Assembly: GCA_030066475.1 (NCBI GenBank)
Contig: JASJBO010000410.1
Span: 1-6,184, forward strand
Source: Myxococcota bacterium
GTDB taxonomy: Bacteria > Myxococcota_A > UBA9160 > PR03
Length of the DNA: 6,184 nucleotides
Direction: 5' to 3'
Shown in pieces: positions 1 through 5,788 of this stretch (its first letter is position 1; each line of letters starts with the position of its first letter). Under the pieces are notes generated by a model that saw only the letters and a program-made list of their open reading frames with translations, had not been told where the DNA came from and made no database searches. The position numbers were made by a program, and so were the translations under genes.

Positions 1-2
1 AG

Positions 3-167
3 CGCATCGATCTCGTCTTCGCGACCGGCGAGCTCGACGAGGGCGAGGCCGAGGTGATCGGAGACGAGCCCATCGGTGGCCTCCCGAACTGGGCCTCCGA
101 CCACGCCGGCGTGGTCGCCGAGCTCGAGTTCGATGATGATGACGACGACGACGACGACGACGATTGA
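3..167 (+). CDS. C-terminal fragment of an endonuclease/exonuclease/phosphatase family protein with poly-Asp tail
   Basis: Only the last 54 codons are in the window; the gene starts to the left. The fragment opens with R-I-D-L-V-F and then has W-A-S-D-H-A-G-V-V-A-E-L. In the DNase I/exonuclease III-like (EEP) superfamily the closing motif is an RID[YF]-type strand followed by an SDHxxV motif, whose Asp-His is part of the metal-dependent phosphodiesterase active site, here D33 and H34 of the fragment. The protein would therefore be a metal-dependent phosphoesterase or nuclease, but the substrate cannot be told from the tail. After the last fold strand (AELEF) the protein ends in eleven consecutive aspartates, encoded by GAT and GAC codons, which are not part of the EEP fold. 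No neighbour appears to be in an operon with it: the next gene starts 283 bp downstream. The family call rests on short motifs only. Confidence 0.7.
   Translation, partial: RIDLVFATGELDEGEAEVIGDEPIGGLPNWASDHAGVVAELEFDDDDDDDDDDD
132..164 (+). repeat. (GAY)11 trinucleotide tract encoding eleven Asp residues
   Basis: Eleven GAT/GAC codons run without interruption to the stop codon: three GAT, seven GAC, one GAT. The seven identical GAC codons form a pure microsatellite that could change length by replication slippage without altering the reading frame. The effect would be a longer or shorter acidic tail on the EEP-type protein. Confidence 0.9.
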
Positions 168-200
168 GGTCCAGGCGAAGCGCACCGAGCCCGCCCGCCC

Positions 201-210
201 TGCCTAGGCA
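201..210. repeat. Perfect 10-bp palindrome TGCCTAGGCA
   Basis: The sequence equals its own reverse complement over 10 bp and contains the tetranucleotide CTAG, which is rare in many bacteria. It lies 33 nt after the stop of the EEP-type gene. It could be an operator half-site pair or part of a terminator. With no loop and no T-run it is not a classical intrinsic terminator, and its role is unknown. Confidence 0.4.
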
Positions 211-233
211 ACACGGACCAGCAGCCGACCGGC

Positions 234-247
234 AAAAAGGGGGGGGG
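234..247. repeat. A5G9 homopolymer tract
   Basis: Five A residues are followed directly by nine G residues, about 200 bp before the permease start. Such G runs are prone to slippage in replication and in sequencing, so the true length is uncertain. The last four Gs can pair with CCCC at 253-256. Confidence 0.85.
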
Positions 248-433
248 ATTCACCCCTGATCTCGCGTCGCCGGCCTGGTAGAGGGCTGGGCGATTCTGCC
301 CCACTGATACTCTCGTCCGCGTTCTAATGGTGTCGTGGGAGCTGCACTTTTCGGGGCCGACCGACGCCGAAGCCGACCTGCGGCGGGATCTGACCTCCCG
401 CGCCGTACGGGTCGGGATCGGCATCCCCTCGCC

Positions 434-438
434 GGAGG
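434..438 (+). promoter_or_regulatory. Ribosome binding site of the SulP permease
   Basis: GGAGG lies 12 nt before the ATG at 451. The spacing is a little long but acceptable, and it supports this start over the out-of-frame upstream ATG at 327. Confidence 0.5.
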
Positions 439-450
439 CCGAGTTCGATC

Positions 451-1851
451 ATGAGCGATTCCGAAGTCACGAACCCAACGGCAGAGACCATCGGGCAGCG
501 CGTGAAGTCGTTCTTCACGCCGTTCCGCGACGGCCGCTACGAGGACATGCGGAGCGGCTGGAAGCAGGCCGTGCTCCGGGACTTCACGGCGGGCCTCATC
601 GTGGCGATGGTCGCCATTCCCCTGGCGATGGGATTCGCGATCGCCTCGGGACTCAATCCGATCCACGGGATCGTCGGCGGGGCCTTCGCCGGGTTCGTCG
701 GCGCGCTGTTCGGCGGCTCGAAGTACCAGGTCTACGGTCCAACCGCCGCCTACATCCCCATCATCTTCGGAGTCATGGTCACCTACGGTGGGGACGGCAA
801 CCAGATCCTGCCGGACCAGTACCAGATCGGGTACGGGATGCTGATCCTCTGCGCCGTGTGCGCCGGCGCGATCCTCATGCTCATCGGATTGTTCGGCGGC
901 GGACGGATCGTCGCCAAGGTCCCGCACTCGATCGTCGTCGGCTTCACCATCGGGATCGCCCTGACCATCGCCCTGACGCAGCTCGGGGACGTGCTCGGCA
1001 TCAAGACGAAGCTGCCCTATCCGCTGATCGGCAAGATCCAGGGGATCGCGGCCAATTTCGGCGAGTTCAACTACTTCGCGCTCTTGCTGGCGGTGGGGAC
1101 GTTCCTGGTCACCAAGTATCTGCTGAGGATCAGTGTCTTCATCCCGGGGCCGCTGATCGCGATGGGGATCGGGTTCGTGCTGTGTCAGACGATCCTGGCC
1201 GAGCAGGGATTGACGGTCGCCGCGGACAAGTACGGACCGATCCCGAAGGAGGACTTCTTCAAGTTCACGCCTCCCGCCCTGCCGGACTGGTCACCGACGG
1301 TGGCCTTCGATCTCGTGTTCTACACGGTGGCCATCGTGTTCGTAGCAGCCATCGAGTCCCTGCTGTGCTCGCGGATGGCCGACCGCATGGCGGAGAACAA
1401 GGGAACCCCGTACAACCCGAACAAGGAGCTGTTCGGCCAGGGCATGGTCAACGCACTCGTTCCGCTGATGAACGGGTTCCCTCACACCGGAGCGTTGGCC
1501 CGGACCGCGACCAACATCAAGGTCGGCGGCATGACTCCGCTGGCGGGCATCACGAAGTGCTGGCTGAAGCTCGCCATGGCGTTCTACCTCGCAGCCTACC
1601 TGGACCTCGCGCCCATGGCGTGCATCGCCGGCATCCTGGCCTACGTCGCCATGAACATGGTCAAGTGGCAGGAGATCCGCTCGGTCCACGCCATGAACGG
1701 GTTTCACGTGTTCCTGATGTACCTCACCGCCGTGCTCGTGCTGCTGAGGGACTTCCTGACCGGCGTGCTGACCGCGGTGATCCTCTACTTGTTGCTGCGC
1801 AGGTTCTTCGACAAGGTGTCCGAGGCGAAGGTGGCGGAGCAGCCGGTTTGA
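451..1851 (+). CDS. SulP (SLC26-type) family inorganic anion permease lacking a STAS domain
   Basis: This 466-residue polytopic inner-membrane protein belongs to the SulP/SLC26 family, which moves sulfate, bicarbonate or similar anions by symport or exchange. Family signatures are clear. The first helix region has AIPLAMGFAIASGLNP (55-70), the form taken here by the P-x-A-M-A-x-A...AGL-x-P motif. Next come ALFGGSKYQVYGPTAA (85-100) with the GPT substrate-site motif, AIESLLCSRMAD (300-311) with E302, and GFPHTGALARTATNI (342-356), which replaces the common GGIPATGAIARTATNI. Hydrophobic segments continue to about residue 449. Only a 17-residue tail follows, so the cytoplasmic STAS domain found in most bacterial SulP proteins (about 550 residues or more) is missing. 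The first 40 residues form a soluble N-terminal arm. The stop is clean and no STAS-like sequence follows in any frame. The next gene, 88 bp on, is a universal stress protein, suggesting co-expression. Substrate is not deducible: sulfate and bicarbonate are both plausible. Confidence 0.93.
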   Translation: MSDSEVTNPTAETIGQRVKSFFTPFRDGRYEDMRSGWKQAVLRDFTAGLIVAMVAIPLAMGFAIASGLNPIHGIVGGAFAGFVGALFGGSKYQVYGPTAAYIPIIFGVMVTYGGDGNQILPDQYQIGYGMLILCAVCAGAILMLIGLFGGGRIVAKVPHSIVVGFTIGIALTIALTQLGDVLGIKTKLPYPLIGKIQGIAANFGEFNYFALLLAVGTFLVTKYLLRISVFIPGPLIAMGIGFVLCQTILAEQGLTVAADKYGPIPKEDFFKFTPPALPDWSPTVAFDLVFYTVAIVFVAAIESLLCSRMADRMAENKGTPYNPNKELFGQGMVNALVPLMNGFPHTGALARTATNIKVGGMTPLAGITKCWLKLAMAFYLAAYLDLAPMACIAGILAYVAMNMVKWQEIRSVHAMNGFHVFLMYLTAVLVLLRDFLTGVLTAVILYLLLRRFFDKVSEAKVAEQPV

Positions 1852-1926
1852 TTGCTGCTCCCTTGAGCGAGGGGTAGGATCTCGGGGGATGTGCCGCGAG
1901 TGCACCGTCGCTTCCGCTCCCTGACC

Positions 1927-1930
1927 GGAG
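1927..1930 (+). promoter_or_regulatory. Ribosome binding site that supports the TTG start of the stress protein
   Basis: GGAG lies 9 nt before the TTG at 1940. The first in-frame ATG (1961) would begin inside the first beta-strand of the fold (RHIMVALT), so this site favours TTG as the true start. Confidence 0.55.
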
Positions 1931-1939
1931 ACGCGTCCG

Positions 1940-2833
1940 TTGCAACGCTTCCGCCACATCATGGTTGCTCTGACGCTCACCGAGCGTGACTCCCATCTGT
2001 TGCGCTACGCGGCCATGGTGGCGCGGCTGTGCGCCGACGAGGTCCGCTTCGTCCACGTGCTCGGCAAGACGGACGAGCGCGGCCGGAAGGAGGCCCTGGC
2101 ACGTTGCCAGGAGTTGGTCGACGAGCACTTCACCACGCCGTCGGACTCGGTCACGACCTGCTGCGAGGTCCTCAAGGGGCCCTTGATCGACCGGCTCCTC
2201 GTGTGCGCTGCCGAGCAGGAAGTGGACCTGCTGATGGTCGGTCACACGCCCGATCACCGGCCTGGTGGAGGCTCGCTGGTGCGCCGGATGGCGATGAAGG
2301 CGCCGTGCTCGGTGTGGATCGTGCCCGACGACTCCCCGCTGGTCCTCAAGAAGATCCTCGTCCCCGTGGATTTCTCGGGTCCGTCGGCGGACGCCATGGT
2401 GGTGGCGCTGTCCCTGGCACGTCTGGTCGGAGAGGTCGAAGTGCTGCCCCTGCACGCGTACTCCAGCAAGGCCGTCCTGGCCTACGAGGAGGATGAGCCC
2501 ATCGTGCGCGGCGAGGAGGAGAGGCACTACCGCGACTTCGCCAAGGAGCTCGACTTCTCGCGCGTGAAGACGCAGCCACTCCTCGTGGAAGGAGGCGCCG
2601 ATGTTGCTCGGACCATCCATCGGGTGGCGTCGGAGCAGGCCGTCGACCTGAAGGTGATGGCGACGCGCGGACGCAGCCGTTCCGCGGCGATCCTGCTCGG
2701 CAGCGTGGCCGAGGGCGTCATCACCGAAGCGCGCACTCCCGTGCTCACGGTGAAGCACTTCGGTGCCCAGCAAGGACTGCTGAGAGCCCTTCTCGAGCGG
2801 ACCCGCCGGTCGGACGGGGAGCCGCATTTCTGA
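1940..2833 (+). CDS. Tandem-domain universal stress protein (UspA family)
   Basis: This 297-residue soluble protein has two UspA folds in series, about residues 1-130 and 136-274. Domain 2 begins with the typical strand KKILVPVDFS, with D144 at the nucleotide-contact position. It carries ATRG-(x9)-GS at 241-255, matching the G-x2-G-x9-G-(S/T) ATP-binding loop of the family with Ala for the first Gly, and ends in the usual TPVLTV strand. Domain 1 opens with RHIMVALTLTE, lacks the Asp, and has GHTPDHRPGGGSLVRR where the loop should be, so it has probably lost nucleotide binding. It still ends with the family-like APCSVWIVP strand. The TTG start is chosen because a GGAG sits 9 nt upstream and the next ATG would cut strand 1. 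It lies 88 bp behind the SulP permease on the same strand with no strong terminator between, so an operon is likely. By analogy with TeaD, the universal stress protein acting on the TeaABC transporter in Halomonas, a transport-regulating role is a reasonable guess, not shown here. Confidence 0.92.
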   Translation: MQRFRHIMVALTLTERDSHLLRYAAMVARLCADEVRFVHVLGKTDERGRKEALARCQELVDEHFTTPSDSVTTCCEVLKGPLIDRLLVCAAEQEVDLLMVGHTPDHRPGGGSLVRRMAMKAPCSVWIVPDDSPLVLKKILVPVDFSGPSADAMVVALSLARLVGEVEVLPLHAYSSKAVLAYEEDEPIVRGEEERHYRDFAKELDFSRVKTQPLLVEGGADVARTIHRVASEQAVDLKVMATRGRSRSAAILLGSVAEGVITEARTPVLTVKHFGAQQGLLRALLERTRRSDGEPHF

Positions 2834-2839
2834 ACGAAG

Positions 2840-2861
2840 CTGGCCGCTGTTCCTCGGCCGG
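2840..2861. terminator. Hairpin between converging genes, possible terminator
   Basis: CTGGCCG (2840-2846) can pair with CGGCCGG (2855-2861), giving 7 pairs including one G-T, around an 8-nt loop. It lies 6 nt after the stress protein stop and before the end of the oppositely oriented lipoprotein gene. There is no T-run on either side, so intrinsic termination is uncertain. A second short stem, CTGCG (2870-2874) with CGCAG (2883-2887), lies next to it. Confidence 0.35.
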
Positions 2862-2890
2862 CACTCCCTCTGCGATTGGCTGCGCAGTCC

Positions 2891-3481
2891 CTATCGCCGC
2901 TTGGGGAAGTAGCCGCGGTCTTCCAGCTCCGCGGCGACCTGCAGGGCCAGGGCGTTGGTGGTCTGCCTGGGATCGCCCTTGAACTTCGTCTCGAGCACCG
3001 CGGAGAAGCGGAGATCCTCGCTCCTCGCGTCGAACAGGCCCGTCTCGACGAAGAACCTTGCGTCGCCGGGAGCGACCTCGCTCGCCATTCCCCATGCACC
3101 GTACCAGCCTGCGAGGCTCACGAGCGGAGGAACATAACGTCGCGGCGGCTCGGTGGTGGTCACCCGGGTCACGATCACGCCATCGAGGCTGAACTCAGCG
3201 AGCCAGGACTCGACCGTCTCGCGGTCGATGTCGGCGAGTTCCGGCACCACATTGATGCTCGCTACCGCGACGACTCCGTATCCCGCGAGCTTGTCCACGA
3301 AGGAGTTCTCGTAGTGAGCCCGAGCCGCCGGGTTGCCCGCCAGGCCCACGACCATGAGCCGCCCATAGGTCGCTTCCGAGGTCTCCTCTGGAGTCCAGGT
3401 GCGGAGCAGCCGCGTCTTGGGGGTCGAAGAGCAGGCCAGCGCGATGAGCGCCGCAAGGACCAGCATGGTTCTCCAGTTCAC
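2891..3481 (-). CDS. Uncharacterised lipoprotein, 196 aa
   Basis: The N-terminus MNWRTMLVLAALIALAC-SS is a lipoprotein signal peptide with Arg in the n-region and C17 as the lipidation site. The -3 position is Ala rather than Leu, so the lipobox is slightly relaxed. Ser at +2 would favour the outer membrane by the Lol rule. The mature part has a strand-rich core: RLMVVGLAGNPAARAHYENSF (41-61), a GVVAVASINVVPE strand and turn (69-81), LDGVIVTRV (99-107), and a last part FVETGLFDARSEDLRFSAVLET followed by a helix up to the C-terminus. This last pattern (strand, Leu-Phe/Tyr-Asp, strand, long helix) is typical of small uncharacterised lipoproteins of Gram-negative bacteria; I recognise no named function. 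The start is GTG; the ATG five codons later would leave a signal peptide with no positive charge. AGGA (3494-3497) lies 12 nt upstream. It follows the oxidoreductase gene by 31 bp on the same strand, so co-transcription is likely. Confidence 0.8.
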   Translation of the reverse strand: MNWRTMLVLAALIALACSSTPKTRLLRTWTPEETSEATYGRLMVVGLAGNPAARAHYENSFVDKLAGYGVVAVASINVVPELADIDRETVESWLAEFSLDGVIVTRVTTTEPPRRYVPPLVSLAGWYGAWGMASEVAPGDARFFVETGLFDARSEDLRFSAVLETKFKGDPRQTTNALALQVAAELEDRGYFPKRR

Positions 3482-3512
3482 GGGAAGAGCGTGTCCTGGC
3501 TCGCCGCCCGCT

Positions 3513-4514
3513 CTAGGCGACCTTCACCATCATCTTGCCGTCGTGGTCGCCGGTGAAGAGCCGCATCAGCGCCTGCGGCGCGTTCTCCAGACCCTCGACC
3601 ACGGTCTTGCGGTACTTGAGCCGGCCCTCGCCCAGCCACTGGCCGAGCTGGGCGGCCCCCTCCCCGAAGCGGTCGAGGTAGTCGAGGATGACGAAGCCCT
3701 CCATGCGCGCGCGAGACGAGATCAGGTTGATGTAGTTCTTCGGGCCGTACACGTCGTCGAAGTCGTCGTACTGCGAGATGGCGCCGCAGACGACCACCCG
3801 GGCCCGCAGCCTGAGCTGCGCCAGCACCGCGTCGAGGATCGGCCCGCCCACGTTGTCGAAGAAGACGTCTACGCCCTTCGGGCACAGCTCGCGAAGCCGC
3901 GCCGCCACGTCCTCGCGCTTGTAGTCGATCGCCGCGTCGAAGCCGAGCTCGTCGGTCAGCCACGCACACTTCGCCTCGGTGCCCGCGATGCCCACCACGT
4001 GGCAGCCCAGGTTCTTGGCGATCTGCCCGGCCACCGAGCCGGTCGCCCCCGCCGCGCCCGAGACGACGACGGTCTCGCCCTCCTTGGGCTGGCCGATGTC
4101 GGTCATGCCGAAGTAGGCGGTCATGCCCGTGATGCCGAAGATGCTGAGCGCATCCGTGGGATCGATGCCCTTCGGCACCGGTAGCGCCATCGCCCCAGGC
4201 CCCGCGACCGAGTACTCCTGCCAGCCGACGGTCCCGAAGACGAGCTCGCCCTTCTGCCAGGCAGAGGAGCGCGACTCGACGACCTCGCCGATGCCTCCGC
4301 TCCGGACGACGTCGCCCACCGGCACCGCGGGCAGGTAGGTATCGCGCTCGATCCAGCCCTTGATCGTGGGATCGATCGAGAGATAGAGCGTGCGGACGAG
4401 CGCCTCGCCGTCGCCGATCTCGGGCAGGGGCGTCTCGACGAGCTCGAAGTGACGATCGGCGACCGCACCGGTGGGGCGCTCGCGCAGCAGGATCTGGCGG
4501 TTGACGTTGGACAC
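3513..4514 (-). CDS. Zinc-independent MDR-family NADP-dependent oxidoreductase (CurA / prostaglandin reductase type)
   Basis: This 333-residue cytoplasmic enzyme belongs to the medium-chain dehydrogenase/reductase superfamily, in the branch of E. coli CurA (NADPH-dependent curcumin reductase) and leukotriene B4 12-hydroxydehydrogenase/prostaglandin reductase. These reduce the C=C bond of alpha,beta-unsaturated ketones or aldehydes with NADPH. Visible marks are the N-terminal GroES-like part with LYLSIDPTIKGWI (43-55) and GDVVRSGGIGEVVES (67-81); FGITGMTAYFGMTDIGQPKEGETVVVSG (126-153), close to the CurA wording; the Rossmann loop SGAAGATGS (152-160); and EGLENAPQAL (307-316) near the end. K182 and Y198 sit where family members contact the NADP 2'-phosphate. 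The cysteine and histidine zinc ligands of alcohol dehydrogenases are absent. Full length for the family (about 335-345). The start is GTG behind a strong AAAGGAGG. A detoxifying role for reactive enones is likely; the real substrate is unknown. Very similar to curA-type genes, but I do not assign the symbol. Confidence 0.93.
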   Translation of the reverse strand: MSNVNRQILLRERPTGAVADRHFELVETPLPEIGDGEALVRTLYLSIDPTIKGWIERDTYLPAVPVGDVVRSGGIGEVVESRSSAWQKGELVFGTVGWQEYSVAGPGAMALPVPKGIDPTDALSIFGITGMTAYFGMTDIGQPKEGETVVVSGAAGATGSVAGQIAKNLGCHVVGIAGTEAKCAWLTDELGFDAAIDYKREDVAARLRELCPKGVDVFFDNVGGPILDAVLAQLRLRARVVVCGAISQYDDFDDVYGPKNYINLISSRARMEGFVILDYLDRFGEGAAQLGQWLGEGRLKYRKTVVEGLENAPQALMRLFTGDHDGKMMVKVA

Positions 4515-4707
4515 GAATCCTCCTTTGCGTTCCGTTCAGCGGGGTCTCGGCAACAGGAAGACTAGCCGCCGCGCGCGATACGCGATGGGTGGACGCGTCC
4601 TGCCCCCGGCGCGGCCGCTGGGGCGCCCCCACTCTACCCCGAGCCGCCCCGGGTTTCCGGACGCTGCTCAAGGGATTCTCGGGCTCCACCGAAGAGCGCT
4701 CGAGAGC
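4515..4707. other. Divergent intergenic region, probably holding two promoters
   Basis: These 193 bp separate the minus-strand oxidoreductase start from the plus-strand calcium-repeat lipoprotein start. An open frame in phase with the lipoprotein extends back to 4471, but its residues are Arg/Pro-rich, without a signal peptide, and overlap the oxidoreductase start, so I treat it as non-coding. I looked for -35/-10 pairs in both directions and found none convincing. The region is unusually rich in GC runs (4605-4660). Confidence 0.45.
4519..4526 (-). promoter_or_regulatory. Strong ribosome binding site of the MDR oxidoreductase
   Basis: Read on the minus strand, AAAGGAGG ends 4 nt before the GTG at 4514. 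This near-complete Shine-Dalgarno sequence fixes GTG as the start, and the protein N-terminus then matches the family length. It is the best such site in the window. Confidence 0.75.
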
Positions 4708-5718
4708 ATGCGATCCGTCTACTCGGTGGTCTTCTGCACGATCGTCTCGCTCGGCTGCAGCGCCGACACGCCTCCGGCCGACCCCGAGCCCGAAGAGACC
4801 CTCCGGAGGTTCCAGGACGCCGTCGAAGCCCAGGATCTGGCCACGCTCCGGGGCCTGTTTGCGGACGAGCACCGCGCAGAGGTCGAGAAGCTCATTGCAT
4901 CGGATCCGAGTCCGCTGGCGGTGGGGCTCGCGTTTCTCCCCAACGTCCGGCTCGAGGATCAACGGGTCGGGCCAACGATCGTCGAAGGGGAACGTGCGGT
5001 CGTTCCCTACGAGGGCTTCGGCGATCTGACCGGGAGCTTCGAGGTCGACCTGGGAGATGTGGAGGGTCTCGAGCGGGCGGTGCACGAGCCGATCCGTACG
5101 CGGGTCTACGGCCGCACGTACCTGGTCCGAGAGAACGGCTCCTGGAAGATCTCCGCGACCGCCCTCGACCTCTATGCGGACCCACGCGCGCTGTACAAGG
5201 AGCCGGGTGGGGACGGCATCAGCGAGTGGGGACCCGGACACCACTGTGCCTTCCGTCGCGAACCTTCGTCGTGCGGCGAGATCGGCCTGTGTTGGGAGTG
5301 CTTCGCCAAGCTTCGCATGGATCCGGCACTCTGCGACCAGGTCGAGCGCCATGCGGAGCGGGTGGATTCCGAGTTCTTCCGGGAGAGCATCGCGGCGGCT
5401 CGCGGCTCGTGTCGGATCGCCGTGGCGAGGCTGGTGGGTGATCCCTCGATCTGCGAGAAGGTTCCGGATGTCGCGCATCTGGGGAGGTCGCTGCGCCAGG
5501 AATGCCTGGGGGCGGTCGAGTCCCACGACTTCCTTGCGTCGCAGCACGTCTTCCTGGTGGACTCCGACGGTGACGGGCTCACGGACCGCATGGAACGCTT
5601 CTTCAACACGAGCATCTTCGACCCCGACAGTGACGCAGACGGCGTTTCCGATGCCGAGGAGGTGGCGGCAATGACCAACCCGCTCGGCCCGGGCCGCCTC
5701 GGCGATCACCTGCGCTGA
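4708..5718 (+). CDS. Putative lipoprotein with NTF2-like domain, Cys-rich helical middle and C-terminal TSP3 calcium repeats
   Basis: This is a 336-residue secreted, probably lipidated protein. MRSVYSVVFCTIVSLGC is a signal peptide with C17 as likely lipidation site; -3 is Ser, so the lipobox is relaxed. A Pro/acidic linker (20-28) follows. Residues 29-155 look like an NTF2/DUF4878-type fold: helix EETLRRFQDAVEAQDLATLRGLF and closing strands YLVRENGSWKISATAL. Residues 180-270 hold eight cysteines (180, 189, 195, 198, 209, 235, 249, 266) and two related helical units, C-x7-DPALCDQV and C-x9-DPSICEKV. The end carries two thrombospondin type-3-like calcium loops, DSDGDGLTDRME (285-296) and DPDSDADGVSDAEE (305-318), with the spaced Asp ligands and the closing acidic residue. 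The ATG at 4708 is chosen because it alone gives the signal peptide; its ribosome site is weak. No named function is known to me. Cysteine pairing as disulfides in the periplasm and calcium-dependent stability are inferences. Confidence 0.82.
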   Translation: MRSVYSVVFCTIVSLGCSADTPPADPEPEETLRRFQDAVEAQDLATLRGLFADEHRAEVEKLIASDPSPLAVGLAFLPNVRLEDQRVGPTIVEGERAVVPYEGFGDLTGSFEVDLGDVEGLERAVHEPIRTRVYGRTYLVRENGSWKISATALDLYADPRALYKEPGGDGISEWGPGHHCAFRREPSSCGEIGLCWECFAKLRMDPALCDQVERHAERVDSEFFRESIAAARGSCRIAVARLVGDPSICEKVPDVAHLGRSLRQECLGAVESHDFLASQHVFLVDSDGDGLTDRMERFFNTSIFDPDSDADGVSDAEEVAAMTNPLGPGRLGDHLR

Positions 5719-5733
5719 ATCCGGCCGGCCACC

Positions 5734-5775
5734 CGCATCGTGAAGGTGGCGATGCGAGGCTGACCGGCCTCGCAT
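5734..5775. terminator. Overlapping hairpins between convergent genes, probable bidirectional terminator
   Basis: ATGCGAGGC (5752-5760) pairs perfectly with GCCTCGCAT (5767-5775) around a 6-nt loop. A second perfect 7-bp stem, CGCATCG (5734-5740) with CGATGCG (5750-5756), shares bases with the first, so only one can form at a time. The structure lies between the stop at 5718 (+) and the stop at 5789-5791 (-), where a terminator for both strands is expected. No T-run follows on either strand, which lowers confidence in intrinsic termination. Confidence 0.55.
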
Positions 5776-5788
5776 TCCAACCGGAGCG

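Larger units (their letters stand above)
168..450. other. Non-coding leader upstream of the SulP permease
   Basis: I see no credible gene in this 283-bp stretch. The open frames crossing it continue into other frames of the permease gene and resemble no family. It holds a perfect 10-bp palindrome TGCCTAGGCA at 201-210, an A5G9 homopolymer pair at 234-247, and a short GGGG-ATTCA-CCCC hairpin possibility that uses the end of the G run. A -10-like TCTAAT lies at 323-328, but no good -35 element sits at the right distance, so I do not call a promoter. The permease promoter and the terminator of the preceding gene most likely lie here. Confidence 0.5.

Noticed and set aside
323..328. TCTAAT as a -10 promoter element
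   Set aside because: It matches five of six bases, but no -35-like hexamer lies 16-18 bp upstream, so it is not called as a promoter.
327..1877. 516-codon plus-strand frame overlapping the permease
   Set aside because: It is frame-shifted against the clearly recognisable SulP protein and its residues are low-complexity Arg/His/Pro/Asp.
1852..1939. Possible terminator between permease and stress protein
   Set aside because: Only 4-5 bp stems (for example GCTC-CCTT-GAGC) can be drawn and there is no T-run, so read-through is more likely.
1724..2827. 367-codon minus-strand frame opposite the stress protein
   Set aside because: It is antisense to a solid UspA protein, has no motif and an unusual His/Arg-rich composition.
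4155..4376. Repeated CGTGGGATCGAT within the oxidoreductase gene
   Set aside because: Both copies encode the local peptide I-D-P-T in different parts of the protein. This is shared codon choice, not a DNA repeat.
4471..4707. N-terminal extension of the calcium-repeat lipoprotein
   Set aside because: It would overlap the start of the divergent oxidoreductase gene, bury the signal peptide 79 residues inside the protein and add Arg/Pro-rich sequence without homology to anything I know.
3478..5775. Very long minus-strand open frame (765 codons)
   Set aside because: It runs antisense to the calcium-repeat lipoprotein and out of frame through the MDR oxidoreductase. Its translation is Arg/Ala/Gly/His-rich with no domain. 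It is a by-product of high GC.
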